From Dehalococcoidia bacterium UBA7891 (GTDB taxonomy: Bacteria > Chloroflexota > Dehalococcoidia > Lucifugimonadales > UBA826), in NCBI GenBank assembly GCA_002500485.1, contig DLRJ01000037.1:18367-27202 (forward strand): a stretch of 8,836 nt of DNA, in the 5' to 3' direction. The position numbers were made by a program, and so were the translations under genes. The notes beneath the pieces were generated by a model. That model was not told the origin of the DNA. It was given only the letters and a program-made list of their open reading frames with translations, and made no database searches. Below are positions 1-6,206 of the stretch, in pieces; position 1 is the stretch's first letter; each line of letters starts with the position of its first letter.

Positions 1-157
1 TTACCTCACCTTTTCACCCTTACTGCTTTGCAGCGGTTTGTTTCTGTGGCACTTTCCGTCGGGTCACCCCGCCCCGCCGTTAACGGGCATCCTTCCGAGT
101 GGAGCTCGGACTTTCCTCTCAGTGTATGTACACCCAGCGGCCGTCCATTCCCCTCAA
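1..157 (-). ncRNA. rnpB: RNase P RNA (bacterial type A-like), 5' part
   Basis: This is the catalytic RNA of RNase P, which trims the 5' leader of pre-tRNAs. Read on the minus strand it contains the conserved GAGGAAAGUCCGAGCUC block (complement of about 106-122), the ACAGAAACAAACCGC segment (about 34-48), and AAGGGUGAAAAGGUGAGGUAA running into the window edge. These match the order of conserved regions in the E. coli RNA. A self-complementary GUGUACAUACAC (about 121-132) fits stem P3. CUGC-AAA-GCAG (23-33) fits a very short P12. The 5' end is approximate (about 155-163). The 3' half, including the partner strand of P4 and the 3' side of P1/P2, lies beyond position 1. It follows the recombinase-like gene on the same strand after about 45 bp. 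Confidence 0.93.
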
Positions 158-167
158 ACCTTCATAT

Positions 168-176
168 ATTTTACCA
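168..176 (-). promoter_or_regulatory. Candidate extended -10 promoter for rnpB
   Basis: The minus strand reads TGGTAAAAT, a TGn extended -10 with hexamer TAAAAT, ending 7-13 bp before the inferred 5' end of RNase P RNA. I see no good -35 hexamer at 16-18 bp, which an extended -10 can tolerate. It lies between the stop codon of the recombinase-like gene (204-206) and rnpB, so rnpB could be transcribed independently of the two protein genes upstream. This is a motif match only. Confidence 0.35.
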
Positions 177-203
177 TTTTCAGGTTTCATAAATTCGAGC
201 CAG

Positions 204-1544
204 TTATAGGGAAATTTTCACAGATCGGTCTTTAACGGTAATAAAGGAAACGTATTCGCTGAGGAAGGCCTGTCGTCTGGTAAAAGGTTGTTCATTCCAG
301 GTATCGATTAAGGTCGAGATTTCTTTAGGTTGACAACTAATGAAAGCTTGTTCCCGTGCATTGTCCAAGGCTTTGAGATATAGCTCCAATCGGCCAACTA
401 CAGATTCACCTCTAGCCGTCTTCTTCATAAATTCCACGAATCTTTTCTCTGCACTTACAACTTTGGCAAATCTGTTTTCAGCAGCTAATCGGAATTTTGC
501 TTCACCTCTTTGGCCTGAGACACTTTCTTCTAGTTTCCCGTTATTTGCCATGGTGGTTAACATCTTGAGGACCCTGGCTTCCAATTTATCAGTGGTCCAA
601 GTGTGGTAGCCACAGGTTCCCTGATTCCCCTTTGACTGACATTGGTAATACCGATAAGTATTTTTGATCCTCTCGCCGCCTTGCCTTCTCCAGTTTTGCT
701 TTCTAGTGACTCCCATCATTGTGTTTCCGCAATATCCGCACTGACACAGGCCGGAAAGCAGGTAAGGTTCAAGCGTAGGGAATCCTTTATATTTTCTTCT
801 TTCTCTAACTTTGTCTTGAGCCGCTCTGAATAATTCCGGATTTATAATGGGATCGTGGTTTCTAGTAAGTCTTAGTCCGAAGCGTTGGTAGGTGCCTATG
901 TATGAAGAATTCTTCAATATATCTCGAACGGTGACTATATTCCATGACTTTCCTCTTCTCGTGCGAATATTTGAGTCGTTTAAGAATTGGACTATTTTTC
1001 GGAGACCCATATCTTGGTTCACATACATTTCAAAAATTTGCCTAACCACCACCGCTTCTGGTTCAGTGATTGTAAATTCCCCTGACTCATTGGTGAGGTA
1101 ACCAAAGGGAGGTTTTCCTAACGATTTGCCCGACATCGCTCTATTTTGCATCCCATCTTTGATGTTATTACTTTTGGATACAGAAACCCCCGGCGCATTT
1201 ATATGTACAAGTGCATTTTGTAACACGTCTGGATAATCATTATTTAAACAATAAAATGAAGAATTAGCTTTTTCTACAGAGATGACATTTCTAGCTACAG
1301 ATTCTAAATCAGCTCCTATATGACGAGCATCAGGAATTATGATTAGATACCCAGCAGAGTCTTTCTCAACAAGATCGAGGAGGCTTTTGAAGTTTGGACT
1401 AGATCCAATAGGAATGACCTCGTCCTGGATGACAGAACTTATTTGATGGTTGAATTGATCCGAGAAATTATCAACAGATAAAGCAAAGTCATTTTGTTCT
1501 TGAAAGGAATCAACTAAATTATTGCAATATCCGATGACCCTCAT
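204..1544 (-). CDS. Large serine recombinase-like protein with degenerate catalytic site
   Basis: The 446-aa protein has the layout of a large serine recombinase: resolvase-like N-domain (about 1-125), Recombinase domain (about 140-245, with KPPFGYL at 144-150, followed by a typical helical region), a zinc beta-ribbon with Cys269, Cys272, Cys302 and Cys311, and a charged helical/coiled-coil segment (about 345-400). Active family members cut DNA with a serine in a GYxRVS motif and use arginines in a DRLxR motif. Here the first reads GYCNNL, so the Arg is Asn8 and the Ser is Leu10. The second reads ARHIGAD, where His75 and Ala78 take the arginine positions in a gapless alignment. The DNA-binding half looks intact. 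There is no Shine-Dalgarno. The ATG overlaps the TGA of the upstream zinc-ribbon gene, implying translational coupling. It is most likely a non-catalytic DNA-binding derivative. A decayed integrase is possible, but the frame is open over the full length. Confidence 0.85.
   Translation of the reverse strand: MRVIGYCNNLVDSFQEQNDFALSVDNFSDQFNHQISSVIQDEVIPIGSSPNFKSLLDLVEKDSAGYLIIIPDARHIGADLESVARNVISVEKANSSFYCLNNDYPDVLQNALVHINAPGVSVSKSNNIKDGMQNRAMSGKSLGKPPFGYLTNESGEFTITEPEAVVVRQIFEMYVNQDMGLRKIVQFLNDSNIRTRRGKSWNIVTVRDILKNSSYIGTYQRFGLRLTRNHDPIINPELFRAAQDKVRERRKYKGFPTLEPYLLSGLCQCGYCGNTMMGVTRKQNWRRQGGERIKNTYRYYQCQSKGNQGTCGYHTWTTDKLEARVLKMLTTMANNGKLEESVSGQRGEAKFRLAAENRFAKVVSAEKRFVEFMKKTARGESVVGRLELYLKALDNAREQAFISCQPKEISTLIDTWNEQPFTRRQAFLSEYVSFITVKDRSVKISL
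1541..1544 (-). promoter_or_regulatory. ATGA stop/start overlap (translational coupling)
   Basis: On the minus strand the TGA ending the zinc-ribbon gene (1541-1543) and the ATG starting the recombinase-like gene (1542-1544) share bases in ATGA. No ribosome binding site precedes the ATG. The second gene is therefore probably translated by terminating or re-initiating ribosomes, which supports co-expression and fixes the start choice. Confidence 0.8.
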
Positions 1545-2251
1545 TTATATACGGCTCTATAGAGTATTCTTCCGCAAGAATTGCAATACACGAATTCACT
1601 GGCCGTCTTAAGCATTTCCAGAAGTTTTTTGGGAATAGATAGACGGCATTCAGAGCACCTATCGCTTTCCACCAAGGCGATCGCTATACCTTTGTTTGCT
1701 TTACCGACCCTGTCGTAAATATGAAGAAGGTGCGCTGAACATAACTCTCGGGCAGCTTGTTGGGCTGGCTCCTCTGCATGGAGTTGATCGATCAGTTGTT
1801 GTTGTTTTGATTTGAGACCCGATACTCTTTCTCGATGACTAATTTCAGCGGTTTCCAACTGTGCCGTTGCCTTTGCTAAACCCTGATTGTATCTTTCGGT
1901 TTCTTCCATACTGGTTAGCAACACTTCTTCTTTGGCCTCAATTAGATCACCTATATTAGCTGCTTCGCCCTGTAGGGCCGTTAGCTCTTTAGGGTTGCTT
2001 ATTTCACCGGCGTAAATTTTGGATTCAATGGAATCCTTTCGGTCGGTTAAACGCTGTACCTCTCGTTCAATTTCCCTCTGATTTTTGTTGACAGTTTGAT
2101 GGGCAGTCGAAATCTGCTGGAATATGCTACCAGCCTTAACTACAGCACTATCGTCGGTAAGAGAGGCCTCAGTATCTGATAGGTCTTTTCGTAAATTGGA
2201 AATGGACCTGTCTAAGGTTTGTAGGTCTAAGAGTAAAGATACGTCATACAT
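1541..2251 (-). CDS. COG1579-type coiled-coil protein with C-terminal C4 zinc ribbon
   Basis: The 236-aa protein is mostly long alpha-helical coiled coil (about 5-170, rich in Glu, Gln, Lys and Leu) and ends in a zf-RING_7-like C4 ribbon: CSEC (Cys199, Cys202) and CNSC (Cys223, Cys226). The YAGEISNPKELTALQGE stretch (80-96) matches the family signature found in the turn between the helices. Length is normal for the family (about 230-250 aa). The biochemical function is not established; a nucleic-acid or protein-binding role is usually assumed. The ATG at 2249-2251 has an AAAGGA stretch upstream at a slightly long spacing (about 13 nt). Family members are often encoded near rnpB or RNase H genes, to my recollection. 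Here the recombinase-like gene sits between it and rnpB and is coupled to it. Confidence 0.88.
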   Translation of the reverse strand: MYDVSLLLDLQTLDRSISNLRKDLSDTEASLTDDSAVVKAGSIFQQISTAHQTVNKNQREIEREVQRLTDRKDSIESKIYAGEISNPKELTALQGEAANIGDLIEAKEEVLLTSMEETERYNQGLAKATAQLETAEISHRERVSGLKSKQQQLIDQLHAEEPAQQAARELCSAHLLHIYDRVGKANKGIAIALVESDRCSECRLSIPKKLLEMLKTASEFVYCNSCGRILYRAVYK

Positions 2252-2309
2252 ATTTCACTAGGAATCCTTTAGACGAACTTTAATTCAACGCAGTGTTTCA
2301 GGCAAATCT

Positions 2310-2338
2310 AAAATATGGGGTCCATACTCTAACTTAAA
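2310..2338 (-). promoter_or_regulatory. Candidate promoter for the zinc-ribbon/recombinase-like operon
   Basis: The minus strand reads TTTAAG (2333-2338), a 17-bp spacer, then TATTTT (2310-2315), about 60 bp before the zinc-ribbon start codon. The spacing is ideal but both hexamers are only partial matches to the sigma-70 consensus (3 of 6 and 4 of 6), so this is a suggestion. Confidence 0.25.
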
Positions 2339-2375
2339 CCCACCAGAACAGTGAGGACCGGTTGGAGTAGTAATG

Positions 2376-2381
2376 TATAGT
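2376..2381 (+). promoter_or_regulatory. Candidate -10 element upstream of pyruvate kinase
   Basis: TATAGT lies about 52 bp before the pyruvate kinase ATG in the divergent intergenic region (2252-2433). No convincing -35 hexamer is present at 16-18 bp upstream. The rest of this 182-bp gap shows no terminator hairpin, riboswitch fold or repeat that I can recognise. Confidence 0.2.
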
Positions 2382-2433
2382 TATGTAAACTTGCCCGAAA
2401 AATGTCGGTTTAAGATCAATTAAAAAGGTTTAT

Positions 2434-3888
2434 ATGTCCTATACGAATCCCGTGGATCTTTATCAAGGTAAACCTAAGACAAAAATAGTTTGTACTCTCG
2501 GCCCCTCCTCTGATAGTGAGGAAGTTTTAATAGAGTTGATTAAAACTGGTATGAATGTGGCCCGCCTCAACATGTCCCACGGGGATGAAAATGTCCATGA
2601 GATAGTTTTTAACAGGGTTAGAAAAGTATCCAAGGAGTTGGGTATACCTGTGGGTATAATGGTGGATGTTCCGGGTGCTAAATACCGTACCGGCCCTACA
2701 GATCCTGGGGCATTGGAACTGTCAGAAAAAGATAAGATCACTTTAACTAGTAGAGATCTAATTGGTAGTAAGACCCTAGTTAGTGTTGCTCCCCCCGGCA
2801 TCCATTTAGACGCTGAAATTAACGGCACTATTTTGGTCGATGATGGGAACCTGGAGTTTGTTGTCGATGACATATCGGGTGAGAATGTAAATTGTACTGT
2901 CGTCCGCGGCGGAAGGCTGACAGAAAGACGAGGGGTGGTTACCCCCGGCCGGGCTCCATCTCAAAAATTTCCCGATGAAAAAGCAATAGAATGCCTTAAA
3001 TTTGCAGCTAAATTCGGCGCCGATTTTGTGGCTTTGTCCACTGTAACGCGCAGAGAAGATATCTGGACTGCCAGATCAATTCTCCGTGAGAACGGTATGA
3101 ACAAACCGTTGATAATATCAAAGGTCGAGAGAGCTGAAGCCATAGATAATCTAGATGAGGTCGTCGATGCCAGCGATGCTCTTATGGTCGCTAGAGGGGA
3201 CATGGGTGTAGAAATACCATTGCACCGAGTTCCAGTAGTCCAAAAAGAGTTGATCCGGAAAAGTAATTCTGCTGGTAAACCTGTTATAACAGCAACTCAA
3301 ATGCTTGAGTCTATGGTTCATTCTTCTTCCCCGACTCGGGCAGAAGTAACTGATGTTGCCAACGCTGTCTTTGATGGATCAGACGCGATCATGCTGTCAG
3401 GGGAAACGTCGATAGGAAAATTCCCCATAGAAGCCGTGAAAATCATGGTGAATACGTCCAAGGAGGCAGAGGCAGCATTACCCTACCATAAAATGATGGA
3501 AGAACGGTTTCTCCAATTGGAGTCAAAGACCGATGATGTTATCAGCTACGCGGCCTGCCAGACCTCGAACTTGCTTGGTTCAAAATTCATAATTGCATTT
3601 ACTGAGTCAGGAAATTCTGCAGGACGTGTGTCACGATACCGACCAGAGTCGCGTATATTAGCTTTAACCCCTTGGGAAGAAGTGTGCAGAGTCTTGACCC
3701 TGAGATGGGGAGTATATCCAGTCATTGTAGATACTCCTACGGACGTAGACGAATTCTTTTCCGTGGGAGAAGAAGAAGCTAGGAAATTTATGGAAGGGGA
3801 TAATAAGGGGACAGTCGTGCTAGTTGCCGGGACACCTATTGGCGTGCCAGGTTCAACAAATATGCTAAGAGTTCTACAATTGGGATAG
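2434..3888 (+). CDS. pyk: Pyruvate kinase
   Basis: Cytoplasmic glycolytic enzyme that transfers phosphate from phosphoenolpyruvate to ADP, giving pyruvate and ATP. The 484-aa length is full-size. Motifs in order: KTKIVCTLGPSS (15-26), ARLNMSHG (43-50, with Arg44, Asn46 and Ser48), the Mg/K-site region VDVPGAKYRTG (77-87, Asp78), the B-domain (about 88-180), ISKVERAEA (228-236, catalytic Lys230 and metal ligand Glu232), ARGDMGVEIP (253-262, Asp256), TATQMLESM (286-294), and PTRAEVTDVANAVFDGSDAIMLSGET (300-325). The C-terminal domain (about 365-484) has TESGNSAGRVSRYRP and GSTNMLRV. Some normally strict positions differ: the usual GPxIR is GAKYR, and the usual SFVR after ALS is STVTR (202-206). 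The ATG has a weak AAAAAGG upstream. It is divergent from the zinc-ribbon gene and probably in an operon with the downstream CysRS fusion (45-bp gap). Confidence 0.95.
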   Translation: MSYTNPVDLYQGKPKTKIVCTLGPSSDSEEVLIELIKTGMNVARLNMSHGDENVHEIVFNRVRKVSKELGIPVGIMVDVPGAKYRTGPTDPGALELSEKDKITLTSRDLIGSKTLVSVAPPGIHLDAEINGTILVDDGNLEFVVDDISGENVNCTVVRGGRLTERRGVVTPGRAPSQKFPDEKAIECLKFAAKFGADFVALSTVTRREDIWTARSILRENGMNKPLIISKVERAEAIDNLDEVVDASDALMVARGDMGVEIPLHRVPVVQKELIRKSNSAGKPVITATQMLESMVHSSSPTRAEVTDVANAVFDGSDAIMLSGETSIGKFPIEAVKIMVNTSKEAEAALPYHKMMEERFLQLESKTDDVISYAACQTSNLLGSKFIIAFTESGNSAGRVSRYRPESRILALTPWEEVCRVLTLRWGVYPVIVDTPTDVDEFFSVGEEEARKFMEGDNKGTVVLVAGTPIGVPGSTNMLRVLQLG

Positions 3889-3921
3889 TCGGTTCATTAA
3901 ATTCTAAGTTACTGCACAAAC

Positions 3922-3930
3922 AAGGAGGTG
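3922..3930 (+). promoter_or_regulatory. Strong Shine-Dalgarno deciding the CysRS start
   Basis: AAGGAGGTG is a perfect complement to the 3' end of 16S rRNA. Its core ends at 3928, overlapping an in-frame GTG at 3928 that cannot be served by it. The next in-frame GTG, at 3934, has 5 nt of spacing and gives MLELYDTLTRKK, the usual CysRS N-terminus. Confidence 0.8.
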
Positions 3931-3933
3931 CGA

Positions 3934-6114
3934 GTGTTAGAGCTATATGACACTCTCACAAGAAAAAAATCTGCCTTAAGACCTCACGAAAAAGGTAAAT
4001 TCAGTGTCTATACATGTGGGCCAACGGTATACCGTGATGCCCATATCGGGAACTTGCGATCTTACTTGATGGCTGACTGGATTCGGCGGACATTGGAGAT
4101 TCTTGGCCATGAGGTGACCCATATAAAGAACATAACCGACGTTGGACATATGAGGCAGGAGGTACTCGAGCAGGGCGATGATAAAGTGATTGCAGCCGCC
4201 ATAGCAGAGGGTAAGACTCCGGCCCAAATAGCAGAGTTTTATACCCAACGTTTCCTCGAAGACGAATCGACCATAAATATATTACCTGCCAATGAATTTC
4301 CAAAGGCGACTGAACACGTAAACGAGATGATCGAAATTATCGGTTCACTGCTTCAATCAGCCCTTGCATATGAAGTAGACGGGAATATTTATTACGATAT
4401 TAATTCTTTCCCGACTTACGGCAATTTATCGGGTAATATTCACGAATCAGAATTGCAGGAAGCTGTCAGGGTTGAAGCAGACCCGTTAAAAAGAGATCCT
4501 CGAGATTTCACACTTTGGAAGAAGGCTGAGGGTGGGAGAACGTTAAAATGGGCTAGCCCTTGGGGTGATGGGTTTCCAGGTTGGCATATTGAATGCTCTG
4601 CAATGTCGATGAAATACCTAGGTAAACATATAGATGTTCATACCGGTGGTGTAGACAATATATTCCCTCACCATGAAGGGGAAATTGCCCAAAGCGAAGG
4701 GTATACCGGCTTCCAGGTAGTCAATCATTGGGTCCATGGGCAACATTTACTGGCTGATGGAGTGAAGATGGCCAAATCAGCTGGTAATGCTTTCATAATA
4801 CCTGATCTCGTGGAGAGAGGAATCGATCCGCTGGCATTTCGTTATCTTTGTATGACGGCTAAGTATCGGACGAGGATAAATTTCACTTTCACTTCATTAA
4901 AAGCATGCGAAACAGCACTTAATAAATTGCGTAGGCACTATATTTTATTCAGCAAAAATTCTCAAAATCAGACTTTGAACAATGAAACCGTCAAAGAATG
5001 GAAAAAAAGGCTAATTGGAATTGTATGTGAAGATCTGAATATGCCAGGGCTGGTAGATGGGATATGGAGACTAATAGAGTCATCTGATGCTGCTGATTCC
5101 GATAAAGCAGCCATCTTAAGCTCTATTGATAACTTGATGGGACTTGGTTTGGATTCTACGGATGATATGTACGATTTACCTGAGAAAATAATCGGTAAAT
5201 CGGATGAAAGGACGGAGCTGCGAGCATCTCTTGATTATGAACGCTCTGATCGGTTAAGGACAGAGATGGAAGAGCTGGGGTATATGGTGGAGGATGCTAA
5301 AGATTATTCCACTATAAGGCTTAAAGATTCTTCAGAAATTAGGGAGGAAAGATGGAAGACAATATCTTCCTCGTCTGAAATAGCCTCCAAAGTTTTTAGT
5401 GAATCTGTCGTACCCGTCACAGTGGGAGTGGTTGTCAATGGCTATCCGGATGACACACAACGTTGTGTGTCCAGCTTGATTAAATGGACGGAATCTGACC
5501 AGACGGAAATTATTGTTATAGACAATGGGTCCACTGATTTAACAGGGGAACTGTTAGAGGAAATGACGAAGGATCAAGAAAACCTTCACATTTTGCATGC
5601 TGATCATACCTTGGGGGACGGATCTGCAAAGAATATTTTATTGAAGATGGCCCAGGGAGAAATTTTTGTGCTTCTTGATCCAAGTGTAGAAATTAAGGGA
5701 AATTTCATAAAGCCTATACAAGGTTTATTGAAAGATCCAGAAGTCGGTATCGCGGGTCTAGCTGGACTTAAAACAGAGGATTTGATGCATTTTCATGACG
5801 GCGAAGGGGAATCCGGACAAGTGGATGCAATGCAGGGCTATTGTTTCGCATTAAGAAGGGAGGATCTTAAAAAAGTTGGGTTAATGAGAGAGTCTTTTAG
5901 ATATTACAGGAACCTAGATTTGGACTATAGTTTCCAATTTAAAGAACAGGGACTATCCATAATAGCCGACCACACTTTGCCAATGGAATTGCATGAGCAC
6001 AGAGGCTGGACTGCCTTGTCGGAGGGTGAGCGGGACGAGTTAAGTAAGAAAAACTATGGTAGGTTCCTTAAAAAATGGAGAGGTCGGACGGACCTATTGA
6101 TTTCTAACAAATAA
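3934..6114 (+). CDS. cysS: Cysteinyl-tRNA synthetase fused to a C-terminal GT2-like domain
   Basis: The 726-aa protein combines a complete class I CysRS (about 1-467) with an extra domain. CysRS attaches cysteine to tRNA-Cys in the cytoplasm. It shows YTCGPTVY, HIGN (37-40), zinc ligands Cys28, Cys221, His246 and Glu250, KMAKS (278-282), the helical region, and the terminal LDYERSDRLRTEMEELG segment typical of the CysRS C-terminus. After a linker (about 468-493) comes a GT-A/GT2-like fold (about 493-690): VVVNGYPDDTQRCVSSL, IIVIDNGSTDLTG (nucleotide-binding start), VLLDPSVEIKGNFI, and YYRNLDLDYSFQFKEQG. The usual DxD reads DPS (582-584) and the usual ED base motif reads RN (659-660), so the transferase site may be inactive. 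A normal CysRS is about 460-480 aa. The frame is continuous with no stop or good internal start, so this is a true fusion as read. The start is GTG 3934, set by the Shine-Dalgarno at 3922-3930. Confidence 0.9.
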   Translation: MLELYDTLTRKKSALRPHEKGKFSVYTCGPTVYRDAHIGNLRSYLMADWIRRTLEILGHEVTHIKNITDVGHMRQEVLEQGDDKVIAAAIAEGKTPAQIAEFYTQRFLEDESTINILPANEFPKATEHVNEMIEIIGSLLQSALAYEVDGNIYYDINSFPTYGNLSGNIHESELQEAVRVEADPLKRDPRDFTLWKKAEGGRTLKWASPWGDGFPGWHIECSAMSMKYLGKHIDVHTGGVDNIFPHHEGEIAQSEGYTGFQVVNHWVHGQHLLADGVKMAKSAGNAFIIPDLVERGIDPLAFRYLCMTAKYRTRINFTFTSLKACETALNKLRRHYILFSKNSQNQTLNNETVKEWKKRLIGIVCEDLNMPGLVDGIWRLIESSDAADSDKAAILSSIDNLMGLGLDSTDDMYDLPEKIIGKSDERTELRASLDYERSDRLRTEMEELGYMVEDAKDYSTIRLKDSSEIREERWKTISSSSEIASKVFSESVVPVTVGVVVNGYPDDTQRCVSSLIKWTESDQTEIIVIDNGSTDLTGELLEEMTKDQENLHILHADHTLGDGSAKNILLKMAQGEIFVLLDPSVEIKGNFIKPIQGLLKDPEVGIAGLAGLKTEDLMHFHDGEGESGQVDAMQGYCFALRREDLKKVGLMRESFRYYRNLDLDYSFQFKEQGLSIIADHTLPMELHEHRGWTALSEGERDELSKKNYGRFLKKWRGRTDLLISNK

Positions 6115-6190
6115 ATACCTATACAGTTCACATAGTATGCTCTAGTATTTTCACGTTTTAATTTCTTTGCCTTAGTGCTAATTATTTTCC

Positions 6191-6196
6191 GGAGGG
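6191..6196 (+). promoter_or_regulatory. Ribosome binding site for the TTG-started exchanger gene
   Basis: GGAGGG lies 10 nt before TTG 6207, the best start for the exchanger reading frame. No ATG or GTG is nearer in frame. An ATT at 6204 is in frame but much rarer as a start. The 92-bp gap after the CysRS fusion has AT-rich stretches but no promoter with acceptable spacing and no terminator hairpin. Confidence 0.6.
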
Positions 6197-6206
6197 AGCT
6201 TTCATT

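Noticed and set aside
38..235. Plus-strand open frame of 65 codons at the left edge
   Set aside because: It lies across the RNase P RNA on the opposite strand, has no ribosome binding site and shows no protein-like pattern.
1..1544. Integrated mobile element using rnpB as its attachment site
   Set aside because: No direct repeat of rnpB sequence, inverted repeat or cargo gene is visible, the recombinase lacks catalytic residues, and it is translationally coupled to a housekeeping-type gene.
2252..2433. Riboswitch or small RNA in the divergent intergenic region
   Set aside because: I could not find a convincing conserved fold or paired stems; only weak promoter-like hexamers are visible.
2463..2873. 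Minus-strand open frame of 136 codons inside pyruvate kinase
   Set aside because: It is antisense to a clearly conserved enzyme and has no recognisable domain; it is a by-product of the codon pattern.
3928..3933. GTG at 3928 as the start of the CysRS fusion
   Set aside because: It overlaps the Shine-Dalgarno sequence itself. GTG 3934 has proper spacing and gives the family-typical N-terminus.
5342..5354. GGGAGG followed by ATG inside the CysRS-GT2 junction, as if a separate downstream gene started there
   Set aside because: The ATG at 5352 is out of frame with the fusion protein and reaches a stop after eight codons. The main frame continues without interruption through the GT2-like domain.
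6115..6206. AT-rich gap after the CysRS fusion as a terminator plus promoter
   Set aside because: There is no GC-rich hairpin with a T-run, and the -35-like TTCACA and TTCACG are not at acceptable distance from any good -10.
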